Shown: positions 7,546 to 16,262 of the stretch, piece after piece
Position numbering within the stretch: position 1 is the first letter of the stretch
Layout: each line of letters opens with the position of its first letter
NCBI RefSeq assembly: GCF_019458805.1
Contig: NZ_JAIBOA010000016.1
Span: 1-64,000, forward strand
Length of the DNA stretch: 64,000 nt
Source of the DNA: Actinomadura parmotrematis
Lineage (GTDB): Bacteria; Actinomycetota; Actinomycetes; Streptosporangiales; Streptosporangiaceae
Direction: 5' to 3'
Notes under the pieces: generated by a model
What the model was told of the DNA's origin: nothing
Seen by the model: the letters and a program-made list of their open reading frames with translations, nothing else
The model's database searches: none
Made by a program: the position numbers and the translations under genes

Positions 7546-8625
7546 TCACGACGCGACGGGGGGCTCCGGCTCCGGGCCGGGGGCGGAGGCGCTCCCGGGC
7601 GTGCCCTCGGGGGCCAGGGACACCGCCGGCGCGGTCGGGTCGCCGCCCGGCTCCTGCCCCCCGGTGTCCTGGCCGGTGCCGGGCTCGGCGGTGGGCGTCC
7701 CGCCCGGGTAGGCCGGACCGGTGGTGCCGGGGCCGGGCGTGGCGCTGTCGCCGGGGGCGACCGCGGGGCCGCTGCCGGACGGGGTCGCGCCGCCGTCGCC
7801 GGGCGCCGGGGAGCCGCTGTCGCCGGGCGCCGGCGTCGCCGTCCCGGTGCCCTGGCCCTCGACGGTGGCGGTCGGCGGCACCGGGACCGGCGGCCCGTCC
7901 TGGGCGCCGGTCGTCGCGGCCGGCCGCTCGAACCCGCTGGTGGCGCCGGGGTCCACGAGGACGAACGAGGTGACGGCGCCCTTCTCCGGCGCGCGCGGCG
8001 CGATCCGGGTGACCGCGCGGTCGCTGAACCCCGGCCACGCCGTGCCCGTGTAACGGGCGTGCTCGGTGGAGACCTTGGCGGGCGGCGCGGTCAGCGGGTT
8101 GCCGCAGTTGCACTTGACGACCGGCGCCCCGTACCGGTCGATGAGCACCCCCATGCCCGCCTGGAGGACGGCGGTGTGCCCCGTCGCCTTGCCGTCGGCG
8201 TAGCCGTGGTTGGTCACCAGGGTGTCGCTGCGCAGCAGCACCGGGGTGAGGCCGGCGAGGAAGGCGTCGATCCGGTCGGGGGTGATGCCCTCGGCCGCCG
8301 CCCAGGCGCGGGCCTTGGCGGGGTTCGCCCGCAGGAACGTCGCGATCTTCACCGCGTCGCAGCGGGACGCCTGCCGGGTGCCGCCGTACAGGCCGGGCGT
8401 GTCGGCGGGCTTCGTGCCGCCCGTCTTGGCGGCCCGCACGAGCTGCGTGGTGTCGCTCTGCGGGACCGGCGCGAACGCGTCCGGGCCCGGGTCGCCGACG
8501 GTGAGCCGGGTGATGGCCGCGGCGGTGCCCGATCCGTCGCACGCCCCCGCAGCGGGGGCGAGGACGAGCAGGGCCGCGGCCAGCGGCAGCGTCGCCCGCC
8601 TGTTTCGGCTCGATGTGGCGCGCAT
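7546..8625 (-). CDS. Secreted DUF6777-like protein with a long Pro/Gly/Thr-rich tail
   Basis: A 359-residue exported protein. The signal peptide (RRATLPLAAALLVLAPAAGACDG) ends in an AGAC that may be a lipobox. The folded part, about residues 60-220, contains CDAVKIATFLRANPAKARAWA, LTPVLLRSDTLVTNHGY, an LQAG-GVLIDRYG segment and KCNCGNPL. These match my recollection of the actinobacterial DUF6777 family. The last 130 residues are low-complexity Pro/Gly/Thr/Ser/Ala, like a cell-wall spacer. The start has a GGGAGAGGG ribosome binding site. It is divergent from the membrane Ser/Thr kinase gene, and proteins of this type often sit beside such kinases. Function is unknown. Confidence 0.75.
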   Translation of the reverse strand: MRATSSRNRRATLPLAAALLVLAPAAGACDGSGTAAAITRLTVGDPGPDAFAPVPQSDTTQLVRAAKTGGTKPADTPGLYGGTRQASRCDAVKIATFLRANPAKARAWAAAEGITPDRIDAFLAGLTPVLLRSDTLVTNHGYADGKATGHTAVLQAGMGVLIDRYGAPVVKCNCGNPLTAPPAKVSTEHARYTGTAWPGFSDRAVTRIAPRAPEKGAVTSFVLVDPGATSGFERPAATTGAQDGPPVPVPPTATVEGQGTGTATPAPGDSGSPAPGDGGATPSGSGPAVAPGDSATPGPGTTGPAYPGGTPTAEPGTGQDTGGQEPGGDPTAPAVSLAPEGTPGSASAPGPEPEPPVAS

Positions 8626-8743
8626 TGTCCCTCTCCCGCTGGGATGACCGTTACTTATACTCTTGGATGCCGCCGCTCCCCGGTTTGTGCACGGCGGATG
8701 GTCGGAAATATCCGCGACCCCGCCTTCGCGTGAGGGATGACGC

Positions 8744-10090
8744 ATGACCGATCCGCACCCGCTCGGCCCCGGCGACCCCCGCAGCCTCGGCGGTTACGCG
8801 CTGCTCGGGCGGCTCGGCGACGGCGGCCAGGGCGTGGTCTTCCTCGCCCGCCCCGCGGCCGGCGGCCCGCCCGCGGCGGTGAAGCTGCTGCACGCCCGGC
8901 TGCTCGGCGACCCGCAGGCCCGCGCCCGGTTCGTCCGCGAGCTGGCGCTGCTCCAGCGCGTCGCCGGGTTCTGCACCGCGCGGGTGCTCGCCGCCGACAT
9001 GGCCGGCGACCAGCCCTACATCGTCAGCGAGTACGTGCCCGGACCCTCGCTCCGCGAGCTGGTGCGCGCCGCCGGGCCGCGCCGCGGCGCCGACCTCGAC
9101 CGGCTCGCCATCAGCACCCTGACCGCGCTCACCGCGATCCACCGCGCCGGGATCGTGCACCGCGACTTCAAGCCGCAGAACGTGCTGGTCGGGCCGGACG
9201 GGCCGCGCGTCATCGACTTCGGCATCGCCCGCGCCCTCGACACCGGCGCCACGCTGACCGGCCACGTCGTCGGCACGCCCGTCTACATGGCGCCCGAGCA
9301 GTTCCGCGGCGGCGAGATCGGGCCCGCGGCCGACCTGTTCGCCTGGGCCGCGACGATGCTGTTCGCCGCGACCGGCCGGGACGCCTTCGCCGCGCCGTCC
9401 ATGCCCGCGGTGTTCCACCGGGTCCTGCACCACGAGCCCGACCTCGGGCCGCTGCCGCTGCCCGTCGCCGAGATCGCCGGACGCTGCCTGGCCAAGGACC
9501 CGGCGGACCGGCCGACGGCCGAGCAGGCGCTGCTGCGCATCCTCGGCGGCACGGGCGGCGGGGGCGGGGGCGGGCCGGCGGTCGCAGTGCCGGAGGCGGG
9601 ACCGGGACCGGCGACCGAGTCCTATGTCATGACCGGCGTGCCCTACGTCGCTACCGAGATCGGCGGGACGCGACCCGAGCCGCAGCCCGCGCCGCCTCCC
9701 CCGGCGCCGCGCCGGGGGAGGCGCGGGCCGTCGCTGGTCGCCGGGCTGGTGCTCGCCGGGCTGCTCGCGGTCCTGGACGTCGCCACCACCGCGCTGATCA
9801 TCGTCTACCCGCCCGAGGGCGACCGCTCGCGGGCGCTGGTGGAGGCCAGCGCGGCGTTCACCGCCGTCGCCGTCGTCACCCTGGCCGCCGTCGTCCTCGG
9901 CTGGCGCGGGAGCCGCGCCGCCGTCTGGACGGCCGCGGCGTCGCGCGTCGCGCGGGTCGCGCTGTGGGGCGCGTGGAGCTCGGCCGTCGGCGTCACGACC
10001 GCGGTGATGGCCGGGTACGCCGCCCTCACCGCGGCCGTGGTGGTGCTGCTGGCGCGCGGCGTCGCCGTCGCCGCCCGCCGCCCCCGCTGA
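8744..10090 (+). CDS. Membrane Ser/Thr protein kinase (PknB-type)
   Basis: A 448-residue Hanks-type kinase. The glycine loop GRLGDGGQG is at about 22-30, the ATP-anchoring Lys at 47 (AAVKLL), the catalytic loop HRDFKPQN at 139-146 (Asp141) and the DFG at 158-160. The activation segment ends in GTPVYMAPEQ. A Gly-rich and Pro-rich linker follows, then a C-terminal hydrophobic part with about four membrane segments. This differs from PknB, which has one segment and extracellular PASTA repeats, so the input may come from the membrane itself or a partner. The divergent DUF6777-like exported protein is a candidate partner by position only. Confidence 0.92.
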   Translation: MTDPHPLGPGDPRSLGGYALLGRLGDGGQGVVFLARPAAGGPPAAVKLLHARLLGDPQARARFVRELALLQRVAGFCTARVLAADMAGDQPYIVSEYVPGPSLRELVRAAGPRRGADLDRLAISTLTALTAIHRAGIVHRDFKPQNVLVGPDGPRVIDFGIARALDTGATLTGHVVGTPVYMAPEQFRGGEIGPAADLFAWAATMLFAATGRDAFAAPSMPAVFHRVLHHEPDLGPLPLPVAEIAGRCLAKDPADRPTAEQALLRILGGTGGGGGGGPAVAVPEAGPGPATESYVMTGVPYVATEIGGTRPEPQPAPPPPAPRRGRRGPSLVAGLVLAGLLAVLDVATTALIIVYPPEGDRSRALVEASAAFTAVAVVTLAAVVLGWRGSRAAVWTAAASRVARVALWGAWSSAVGVTTAVMAGYAALTAAVVVLLARGVAVAARRPR

Positions 10091-10118
10091 CGGGCCGGGG
10101 CGGCGGGCGGCGGGACGG

Positions 10119-11318
10119 TCACAGGTTGCGCTCGGCCCACTCGTTCAGGTCGCGGCGCTCGATCGCCGCCGCCATCAGGTCGGGGAACGCGTCCGGCGTG
10201 CACGCGAACGCCGGGACGCCGAGCGCGGCGAGCGCCGCCGCGTTCTCGTGGTCGTAGGCGGGCGCGCCCTCGTCCGACAGCGCCAGCAGCACGACGACCT
10301 GCACGCCCGCGTCGGTGAGCTGCGCGACGCGGCGCAGCATCTCGTCGCGGACGCCGCCCTCGTACAGGTCGCTGATCAGCACCATGATGGTGTCGGCGGG
10401 GCGGGTGACCAGGCCCTGGCAGTAGGCGATCGCCCGGTTGATGTCGGTGCCGCCGCCGAGCTGGGTGCCGAACAGCACCTCCACCGGGTCGTGGAGCCGG
10501 TCGGTGAGGTCGACGACGGCGGTGTCGAACACCACCAGGGAGGTGCGCAGCGACCGCATCGAGGCGAGCACCGCCCCGAACACCCCGGCGAACACCACCG
10601 ACGCCGCCATCGACCCGCTCTGGTCGATGCAGAGCACCACGTCGCGCTTCACCGCCTGCTGCCGCCGCCCGTACCCGACGAGCCGCTCGGGCACGAGCGT
10701 GCGGTGGTCGGGCAGGTAGTGCCGCAGGTTCGCGCGGATCGTGCGGTCCCAGTCGACGTCGGCGAGGCGGCGCGGCCGCAGCACCCGCGCCGAGCGGTCC
10801 AGGGCGCCGCCGACCGCCGACCGGGTGCGCTGGGCGAGGCGCCGCTCCAGCTCGGCGACGACCTTGGCGACGACGGCGCGCGCCGACGCGCGGGCCCGGT
10901 CGGGCATGACGCGGTTCAGCGACAGCAGCGTGCCGACCAGGTGCACGTCGGGCTCGACGGCGTCCAGCATCTCCGGCTCCATCAGCAGCCGGGTGAGGTC
11001 GAGGCGCTCGATGGCGTCCTTCTGCATCACCTGCACGACGCTGGAGGGGAAGTAGGCGCGGATGTCGCCGAGCCAGCGCGCCACCGTCGGCGCGGAGTCG
11101 CCGAGGCCGCCCGACCGGCGTCCCGGGCGGCCGCCCTGGGCGCCCTTGGCGCCGTAGAGCCGGTCGAGGGCGGCGTCCATGCGGGCGTCGTCGCCGGCGA
11201 GGGCGGCGCCGGTGCCGTCGGCGGGACCGCCGCCGAGGACGAGGCGCCAGCGGCGCAGCCGCTCGTCCGCGCCGCCGCCCGTGCCCGTGCCCGTGCTCGT
11301 GTCGGTCGCGTCGGTCAT
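10119..11318 (-). CDS. VWA-domain protein of the SWIM-DUF5691-MoxR-DUF5682-VWA operon (YehP-like)
   Basis: A 399-residue protein. An N-terminal helical part with a Gly/Thr repeat leads into a von Willebrand A domain. The MIDAS motif D-x-S-G-S is intact at about 232-236 (IDQSGSM), with the later Thr in GGGTDINRAI and Asp in LISDLYEGG. Such VWA proteins usually partner with MoxR AAA+ ATPases, acting as metal-dependent adaptors for a remodelled target. It is the last gene of five, and its ATG overlaps the preceding stop by four bases. Similarity to E. coli YehP is inferred from domain order and neighbours. Confidence 0.88.
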   Translation of the reverse strand: MTDATDTSTGTGTGGGADERLRRWRLVLGGGPADGTGAALAGDDARMDAALDRLYGAKGAQGGRPGRRSGGLGDSAPTVARWLGDIRAYFPSSVVQVMQKDAIERLDLTRLLMEPEMLDAVEPDVHLVGTLLSLNRVMPDRARASARAVVAKVVAELERRLAQRTRSAVGGALDRSARVLRPRRLADVDWDRTIRANLRHYLPDHRTLVPERLVGYGRRQQAVKRDVVLCIDQSGSMAASVVFAGVFGAVLASMRSLRTSLVVFDTAVVDLTDRLHDPVEVLFGTQLGGGTDINRAIAYCQGLVTRPADTIMVLISDLYEGGVRDEMLRRVAQLTDAGVQVVVLLALSDEGAPAYDHENAAALAALGVPAFACTPDAFPDLMAAAIERRDLNEWAERNL

Positions 11319-13588
11319 GCCGGGACCTCCCAGCCGAGGATGCGGAGGGCCGTCGCGGCGGCGGGCGCCGCGCGGCCGGGGTCGATGTCGTCGTCGCCGT
11401 CCCCGCCGGGGGCGGCGGGGGAGGCCGCGCCGAGGTGGCGGGCGCGCTCGCCGATGGTGCGGCGCTCGGCCGAGCCGTAGGCGCCGAAGGTGCGGCGCAG
11501 CAGCGGCAGCACGTCGGTGAAGGAGTCCGGCGGCAGGCCCGCGATCCAGGCGTCGACCAGGCGCAGCAGCGCCTCGTCGTGGATCAGCAGCAGCCCGCCG
11601 CCCGACAGGAACCCCTCCACCCAGGCGGCGGCGCGAGATGGTGCGGCGCCGACCGACACCGCGCGCGCCATGCGGTCGGCGACGTCCGGCAGGCGGCCCG
11701 CGTCCAGCAGCAGCCGGGTGAGGCGGCCGTCGAGCAGGCCGTGCAGGTCGGGGCGGTCGATGAGGGCGGCGAGCGTGGCGCGCCACCGCTCCAGGTGCGC
11801 CTCGTCACCGAGCAGCGACAGGGCGCCGTGGACGTCGTCGACGCGTTCCAGCAGGGCGCGGGCGGCGTCGTCGTCGAGGCCGGTGACCGCCGTGGGCAGG
11901 CCGACGCAGACGCGCACCGCGAGGCCGTCCACGACCTCGCGGAGCGGCCCGGTCGCCGTGCCGCGCACGTCGCCGTAGCGGAGCGCCCGCACCAGGGCGG
12001 GCAGCGCCGCCATGAGGTGGGCGGCGTCGGCGTCGACGGCGGCGCGGTCGGCCAGGGCGCGCATGACGGCCGGGAGCGCGTCGCCGAGGTCGGCGAGCAG
12101 GCACCGCTCGGCGAGCGCGGTGAGCTCGGGCAGCGCGGTCGCGCCGGCGGCGAGGGCGGCGGCGCGGGCGGTCGCGGCGGCGCGCACGGTGGTGCCCCAG
12201 GCGCCCGCCTCGATCAGCTCGACGTCGAGCTCCGGGCGCCACATCAGCGTCCAGGTCTCCTTGAAGGTGCCCTTGGAGCGGCCCTCGCCCGCCGGCACGC
12301 CCCACGGCACGCCGAGCAGGCGCAGCCGGTGCAGCAGGCGGCTGCGATCGAGGTCGGTGGCCTTGCGCAGGTCGAGCTCGATCTCCTTGCCGAGCGCGGC
12401 CGGCTTCAGCCGGAGCCGCCGCTGCTCGGCCTGCACGTCGCGCTGGAGCGGCACCATCGGGGTGGCGGCGGGGACCTCGCCGAGCCGCTCCCCGACGACC
12501 ATCCGCTCCTCGATCATGCGGACGGGCAGGTCGGCGCCCTCGCAGAGCACCGCCCGGGTCGCCTCGGTGACCTCGTCGAGCCCGGCGAGCGGGCGGCCGC
12601 GCAGCACCGCGAGGGCCTCGGCGAGCCGGACCGCCTCGATCACGTGCGCCGACGACACGTGCAGGTCGTCGCCGCGCAGCACCCGCGCCGCCTCGGTCAG
12701 CCACCGCTCGACCGGCCGGTCGGGCGCGGTGAACAGGTGGTGGTACCAGCCGGGGGAGCGGACGCCCGCGCCGTAGCCGGAGCGGCCCGCCAGGCGGCCG
12801 TGCGTCCACGGCACCCACGTCGCGGCGACCTTGGCCTTCGGCAGGCCGCGCAGCGTCTTGTCGTCCTGGGCGGCGGGGACGCGGGCGCCGGGGGCGCCCG
12901 GCGCGGCGGCCCGCACGGCCGGGACGTGCCAGGCGCCGCAGACGACCGCGATCCGCTCGAAGCCGTCGCGCAGCGCGCGCCGCAGGGTGCGGCGCATGTA
13001 CGCCTCGCGCCGCTCCTCGCGGAGCCGGTAGGCGGCGGGCAGGGCGTCCAGGGGAAGGCGCTCGCGCAGCTCGGCCATCGCCTCGGCGATCGCCGGGAAC
13101 GGCGCCGGGCCGCCGTCGCGGTGCTCGACGACGTCGTCCCACCAGCGCTCGGCGTCGTCGTAGCCGGCGGCCTCGGCGAGGGTGCCGAGCGGGTCGAGGC
13201 GCAGGTCCTCGGTGACGTCCTCCTCGCCCTCGGGCTCTTCCTCGCCGGCGTCCGCGAACTGGTGGGCGGCGGGCAGGTCGCAGAAGCGGACCTCGGCGCC
13301 GGTGTCCAGGGCGTGCCGGATCGCCTGCCACTCGGGGCTGAACTCGGCGAACGGCCAGAACGCGGCCTTGCGGCCGTCCTCCTTGCCGCTCTCGCCGGGG
13401 GTGTAGGCGAGCAGCGCGACGGGCGGGACCATGCCGGGGTCGGCGGCGAGCTCCACCAGCCCGTCGGCCTCGGGCGGTCCCTCGATGAGGACGGCGTCCG
13501 GTTTGAACTCGGCGAGCGCGGCCCGCACCGCGCGCGCCGAGCCGGGACCGTGGTGGCGGATCCCGTAGACCTCGACGCGCGCCGTCAA
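11315..13588 (-). CDS. DUF5682-family protein (YehM-like)
   Basis: A 757-residue cytoplasmic protein. The conserved N-terminal domain starts with VYGIRHHGPGSARAV and contains VLIEGPPEAD, a strand-plus-loop pattern reminiscent of ChaN/TraB-type folds. An acidic stretch lies near residue 120. A long helical C-terminal region contains PALVRALRYGDVRGT and PLLRRTFGAYGSAERR. No known catalytic signature is evident. The start is taken as TTG at 13588, because it overlaps the upstream stop (TTGA) in the same way as the other junctions of this operon and the protein's conserved region begins at once. From memory, its length and setting match E. coli YehM, which is also uncharacterised. Confidence 0.82.
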   Translation of the reverse strand: MTARVEVYGIRHHGPGSARAVRAALAEFKPDAVLIEGPPEADGLVELAADPGMVPPVALLAYTPGESGKEDGRKAAFWPFAEFSPEWQAIRHALDTGAEVRFCDLPAAHQFADAGEEEPEGEEDVTEDLRLDPLGTLAEAAGYDDAERWWDDVVEHRDGGPAPFPAIAEAMAELRERLPLDALPAAYRLREERREAYMRRTLRRALRDGFERIAVVCGAWHVPAVRAAAPGAPGARVPAAQDDKTLRGLPKAKVAATWVPWTHGRLAGRSGYGAGVRSPGWYHHLFTAPDRPVERWLTEAARVLRGDDLHVSSAHVIEAVRLAEALAVLRGRPLAGLDEVTEATRAVLCEGADLPVRMIEERMVVGERLGEVPAATPMVPLQRDVQAEQRRLRLKPAALGKEIELDLRKATDLDRSRLLHRLRLLGVPWGVPAGEGRSKGTFKETWTLMWRPELDVELIEAGAWGTTVRAAATARAAALAAGATALPELTALAERCLLADLGDALPAVMRALADRAAVDADAAHLMAALPALVRALRYGDVRGTATGPLREVVDGLAVRVCVGLPTAVTGLDDDAARALLERVDDVHGALSLLGDEAHLERWRATLAALIDRPDLHGLLDGRLTRLLLDAGRLPDVADRMARAVSVGAAPSRAAAWVEGFLSGGGLLLIHDEALLRLVDAWIAGLPPDSFTDVLPLLRRTFGAYGSAERRTIGERARHLGAASPAAPGGDGDDDIDPGRAAPAAATALRILGWEVPA

Positions 13589-14670
13589 GACACCTCCCGG
13601 CAGGCCCGGTAGAAGTCGCGCCACTCGGGGCGCTCGCGCACGACGGTCTCCAGGTACTCCTGCCAGACGACGCGGTCCGACACCGGGTCCTGCACGACGG
13701 CGCCGACGATGCCGGCGGCGACGTCGGGGGCGCGCAGCACGCCGTCGCCGAAGTGCGCGGCGAGCGCGAGGCCGCTCGTCACCACCGAGATGGCCTCGGC
13801 GGTGGAGAGCGTGCCGCTCGGCGACTTCAGCTTGGTGCGGCCGTCGCTGGACAGGCCCCCGCGCAGCTCCCGGAACACCGTGACGACGCGGCGGATCTCG
13901 GCGAGCCCGGCCGGCGCCTCGGGCAGCTCCAGCGCGGTGCCGAGCTGGGCGACGCGCCGCGCCACGATCTGGACCTCGTCGTCGACCGAGTCGGGCAGCG
14001 GCAGCACGACGGTGTTGAAGCGGCGCCGCAGCGCGCTCGACAGCTCGTTGACGCCGCGGTCGCGGTCGTTGGCCGTCGCGATCACCGTGAAGCCCTTGCG
14101 GGCCTGCACCTCGGTGTTGAGCTCCGGGACCGGCAGCGTCTTCTCCGACAGGATGGTGATGAGGGTGTCCTGCACGTCGCTCGGCATGCGGGTCAGCTCC
14201 TCGATGCGGGCGACCGCGCCGGTCCGCATCGCGCGCATGAGCGGGCTCTCGACCAGCGCCTCGGCCGAGGGGCCCTCGGCGAGCAGCCGGGCGTAGTTCC
14301 AGCCGTAGCGGACGGCCTCCTCGGCGGTGCCCGCGGTGCCCTGCACCAGCAGCGTGGAGTCGCCGCTGACGGCGGCCGCCAGGTGCTCCGACACCCACGT
14401 CTTGGCGGTGCCGGGGACGCCGATGAGCAGCAGCGCCCGGTCGGTGGCCAGGGTGGCGACGGCGACCTCCATGAGCCGCCGCGGGCCGACGTACTTGGGG
14501 CTGACCGGCGTCCCGTCGGGCAGGTCGCCGCCGAGCAGGTAGGTGGTCACCGCCCACGGCGACAGGCGCCAGCCGGGCGGGCGGGGACGGTCGTCGTGCT
14601 CGGCGAGCCGGGCGAGCTCCCCGGCGTACTGCTGCTCGGCGTGCGGGCGCAGGACGGCGTCGTCGGTCAC
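13585..14670 (-). CDS. MoxR-family AAA+ ATPase (YehL subfamily-like)
   Basis: A 361-residue AAA+ ATPase. Walker A is GVPGTAKT at about 84-91. Walker B is degenerate but acidic (VARIEEL, Glu157-Glu158). Sensor 1 is FTVIATANDRDRG, and the arginine-finger region is SSALRRRFN. An N-terminal extension of about 60 residues includes the conserved WRLSPWAVTTYLLGG. MoxR ATPases act as hexameric chaperone-like motors with VWA partners, and this one sits in an operon with a VWA protein. The GTG start overlaps the previous stop by four bases. The YehL-type assignment rests on the neighbours (SWIM, DUF5682 and VWA genes). Confidence 0.9.
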   Translation of the reverse strand: MTDDAVLRPHAEQQYAGELARLAEHDDRPRPPGWRLSPWAVTTYLLGGDLPDGTPVSPKYVGPRRLMEVAVATLATDRALLLIGVPGTAKTWVSEHLAAAVSGDSTLLVQGTAGTAEEAVRYGWNYARLLAEGPSAEALVESPLMRAMRTGAVARIEELTRMPSDVQDTLITILSEKTLPVPELNTEVQARKGFTVIATANDRDRGVNELSSALRRRFNTVVLPLPDSVDDEVQIVARRVAQLGTALELPEAPAGLAEIRRVVTVFRELRGGLSSDGRTKLKSPSGTLSTAEAISVVTSGLALAAHFGDGVLRAPDVAAGIVGAVVQDPVSDRVVWQEYLETVVRERPEWRDFYRACREVS

Positions 14671-16262
14671 GGGACGAGCTCCTTGATCATCTCGGTGCGG
14701 AAGCGCAGGGTGTCGGTCAGGCCGGTGAGGACGAGCGCGGCGGCCGCGCGGCCCGGCTCGTCGGGGGCGCGGGCGTGCCGGGCGGCGAGCGCGTCCAGCC
14801 GGGGCAGCACGGCGGGCGACAGGCGCTGCTCGGCGAGCCGGGCGAGCTGGGTGAGGACGTACTCGTGGCGCTGCCCGGCGCGTTCGGCGGCGGCGTCCAG
14901 GACGCCGGCGACGGCCTCGGCGAGCGCGCCGTCCCAGGGGGCGGGCACCCGCTCCAGGACGCGCACGAGGTCGGGCTGCCCCGCCACCCAGCGGACGAGG
15001 CCCGCGGCGGCCTCGTCGCGCTCGCCGGGCGGCAGCACGGCGAGCAGGTCGGCGAGGGCCTCGGGCTCGTCGACCATGGCGCCGCCCTTCAGCAGCGCCC
15101 GCGCCCACGCCACGTCGCGCTGGCGCAGCGCGGCGCGCGCCCAGCCGATGTGGACGTCGCGGGTGCCGCGCCCGTCCGGCTCGTCCTGGGCGCCGGCGTC
15201 GCCGGTGCCGCCGGTATCGGCGGCCTCGGCGACGGGCAGGCAGACGATCTCGACGGGCGGCAGGCCGAACGCCTCGGTCCAGGTGGCCAGCGGGGTGCGG
15301 GCGAGGATCTCGCGCAGCCAGGCGGCGCGGGTGCCGACCGGGCCGCGCCCGCCGGGCGCGAACGAGCCGCTCGGGTGGAAGGGGACGCCGTCGCGGGCGA
15401 GGCCGTCGTCGTGGGCGTGCGGCGGCTCGACCACCAGCCACGTCTGGCGGCGCCGCCGGACGGTGCGCCGCTCGGCGCGCAGGCAGGCGCGGGCGCGCGC
15501 CGCCATCCGCGCGCCGTAGGCCGAACCGGGCAGCCGGGCCAGCAGGTCGGAGGCGGTCTGCCGGACGTCCTTGCCGCGGTCCTCCAGGGCGGCCTCCAGG
15601 AACTCCTCGTCGCCCGCCGACAGGCCGTGCGCGAAGGTCGCCAGGAACGCGGCCCGGTCGGGCGCGGCCTCGGTGGGCCAGGTGGACGCGAGCGCCGCGC
15701 GGGCCGCGCCGGGGTCGGTGCCGCGCAGCGCGCTGAGGTGGGCGACGCGCTGGTTGCGGGTGCCGGTCTCCCAGACCTCGGCGCCGCCGCCCGGGTCGTC
15801 GCCGGAGCCGACGAGGTAGGCCCAGTCGGTGTTCTGCAGCGCCAGCCACACGCCGCGGCGCCCGGCGGCGCCGGCGATCGAGGGGCGCAGGCCGCGGTCG
15901 GCGCGGCCCTTCTCCAGCAGGTCGGGCAGCAGCCGGGCGGGGACGCGCAGGCCGCGCGCGGCGGCGGCGTCCAGCCACTCGCCGAGCATCCGGGCCTGCT
16001 CGCCCGCCAGGATGCGGGCCAGGCGCGCGGCCGCCGCCGGCGGCACCGCCGGGGCCTCCTCGGGGGGCGCCGGGGCGACCGGCTCGGCCGCCGTGGCGGG
16101 CGGCCGGAGGCCGGCGCGGCGGCGGACGGCGAGGACGGCGGCCTGGTCCAGCAGCCGCCCGGCGGCGTCGCCGTCCGGCGGCGGGGCGCCCGGCAGCGGC
16201 GGCACGGCCCGCCGCTCGGTGCCGAGCAGCGCGGCGCTGACGTGCTCGTCCCAGTCGCTCAC
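14667..16262 (-). CDS. DUF5691-family HEAT-like protein
   Basis: A 531-residue cytoplasmic protein. The N-terminus WDEHVSAALLGTERRAVP is the recognisable family signature. It is followed by a Pro/Ala-rich linker and a long alpha-helical region. Within that region are GVWLALQNTDWAYLVG, TGTRNQRVAHLSALRGTDP and DVRQTASDLLARLPGSAYGARMAARA, which resemble HEAT-type repeats. The C-terminal part ends in LRFRTEMIKEL. No enzyme motif is visible, so it could be a scaffold or a substrate-recognition subunit of the MoxR-VWA complex. The GTG start overlaps the SWIM gene stop by four bases. Its family is known mainly from this gene neighbourhood. Confidence 0.8.
   Translation of the reverse strand: MSDWDEHVSAALLGTERRAVPPLPGAPPPDGDAAGRLLDQAAVLAVRRRAGLRPPATAAEPVAPAPPEEAPAVPPAAAARLARILAGEQARMLGEWLDAAAARGLRVPARLLPDLLEKGRADRGLRPSIAGAAGRRGVWLALQNTDWAYLVGSGDDPGGGAEVWETGTRNQRVAHLSALRGTDPGAARAALASTWPTEAAPDRAAFLATFAHGLSAGDEEFLEAALEDRGKDVRQTASDLLARLPGSAYGARMAARARACLRAERRTVRRRRQTWLVVEPPHAHDDGLARDGVPFHPSGSFAPGGRGPVGTRAAWLREILARTPLATWTEAFGLPPVEIVCLPVAEAADTGGTGDAGAQDEPDGRGTRDVHIGWARAALRQRDVAWARALLKGGAMVDEPEALADLLAVLPPGERDEAAAGLVRWVAGQPDLVRVLERVPAPWDGALAEAVAGVLDAAAERAGQRHEYVLTQLARLAEQRLSPAVLPRLDALAARHARAPDEPGRAAAALVLTGLTDTLRFRTEMIKELVP

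Noticed and set aside
11435..13612. Plus-strand open frame of 725 codons
   Set aside because: Antisense shadow of the DUF5682 gene; no ribosome binding site or family motif.
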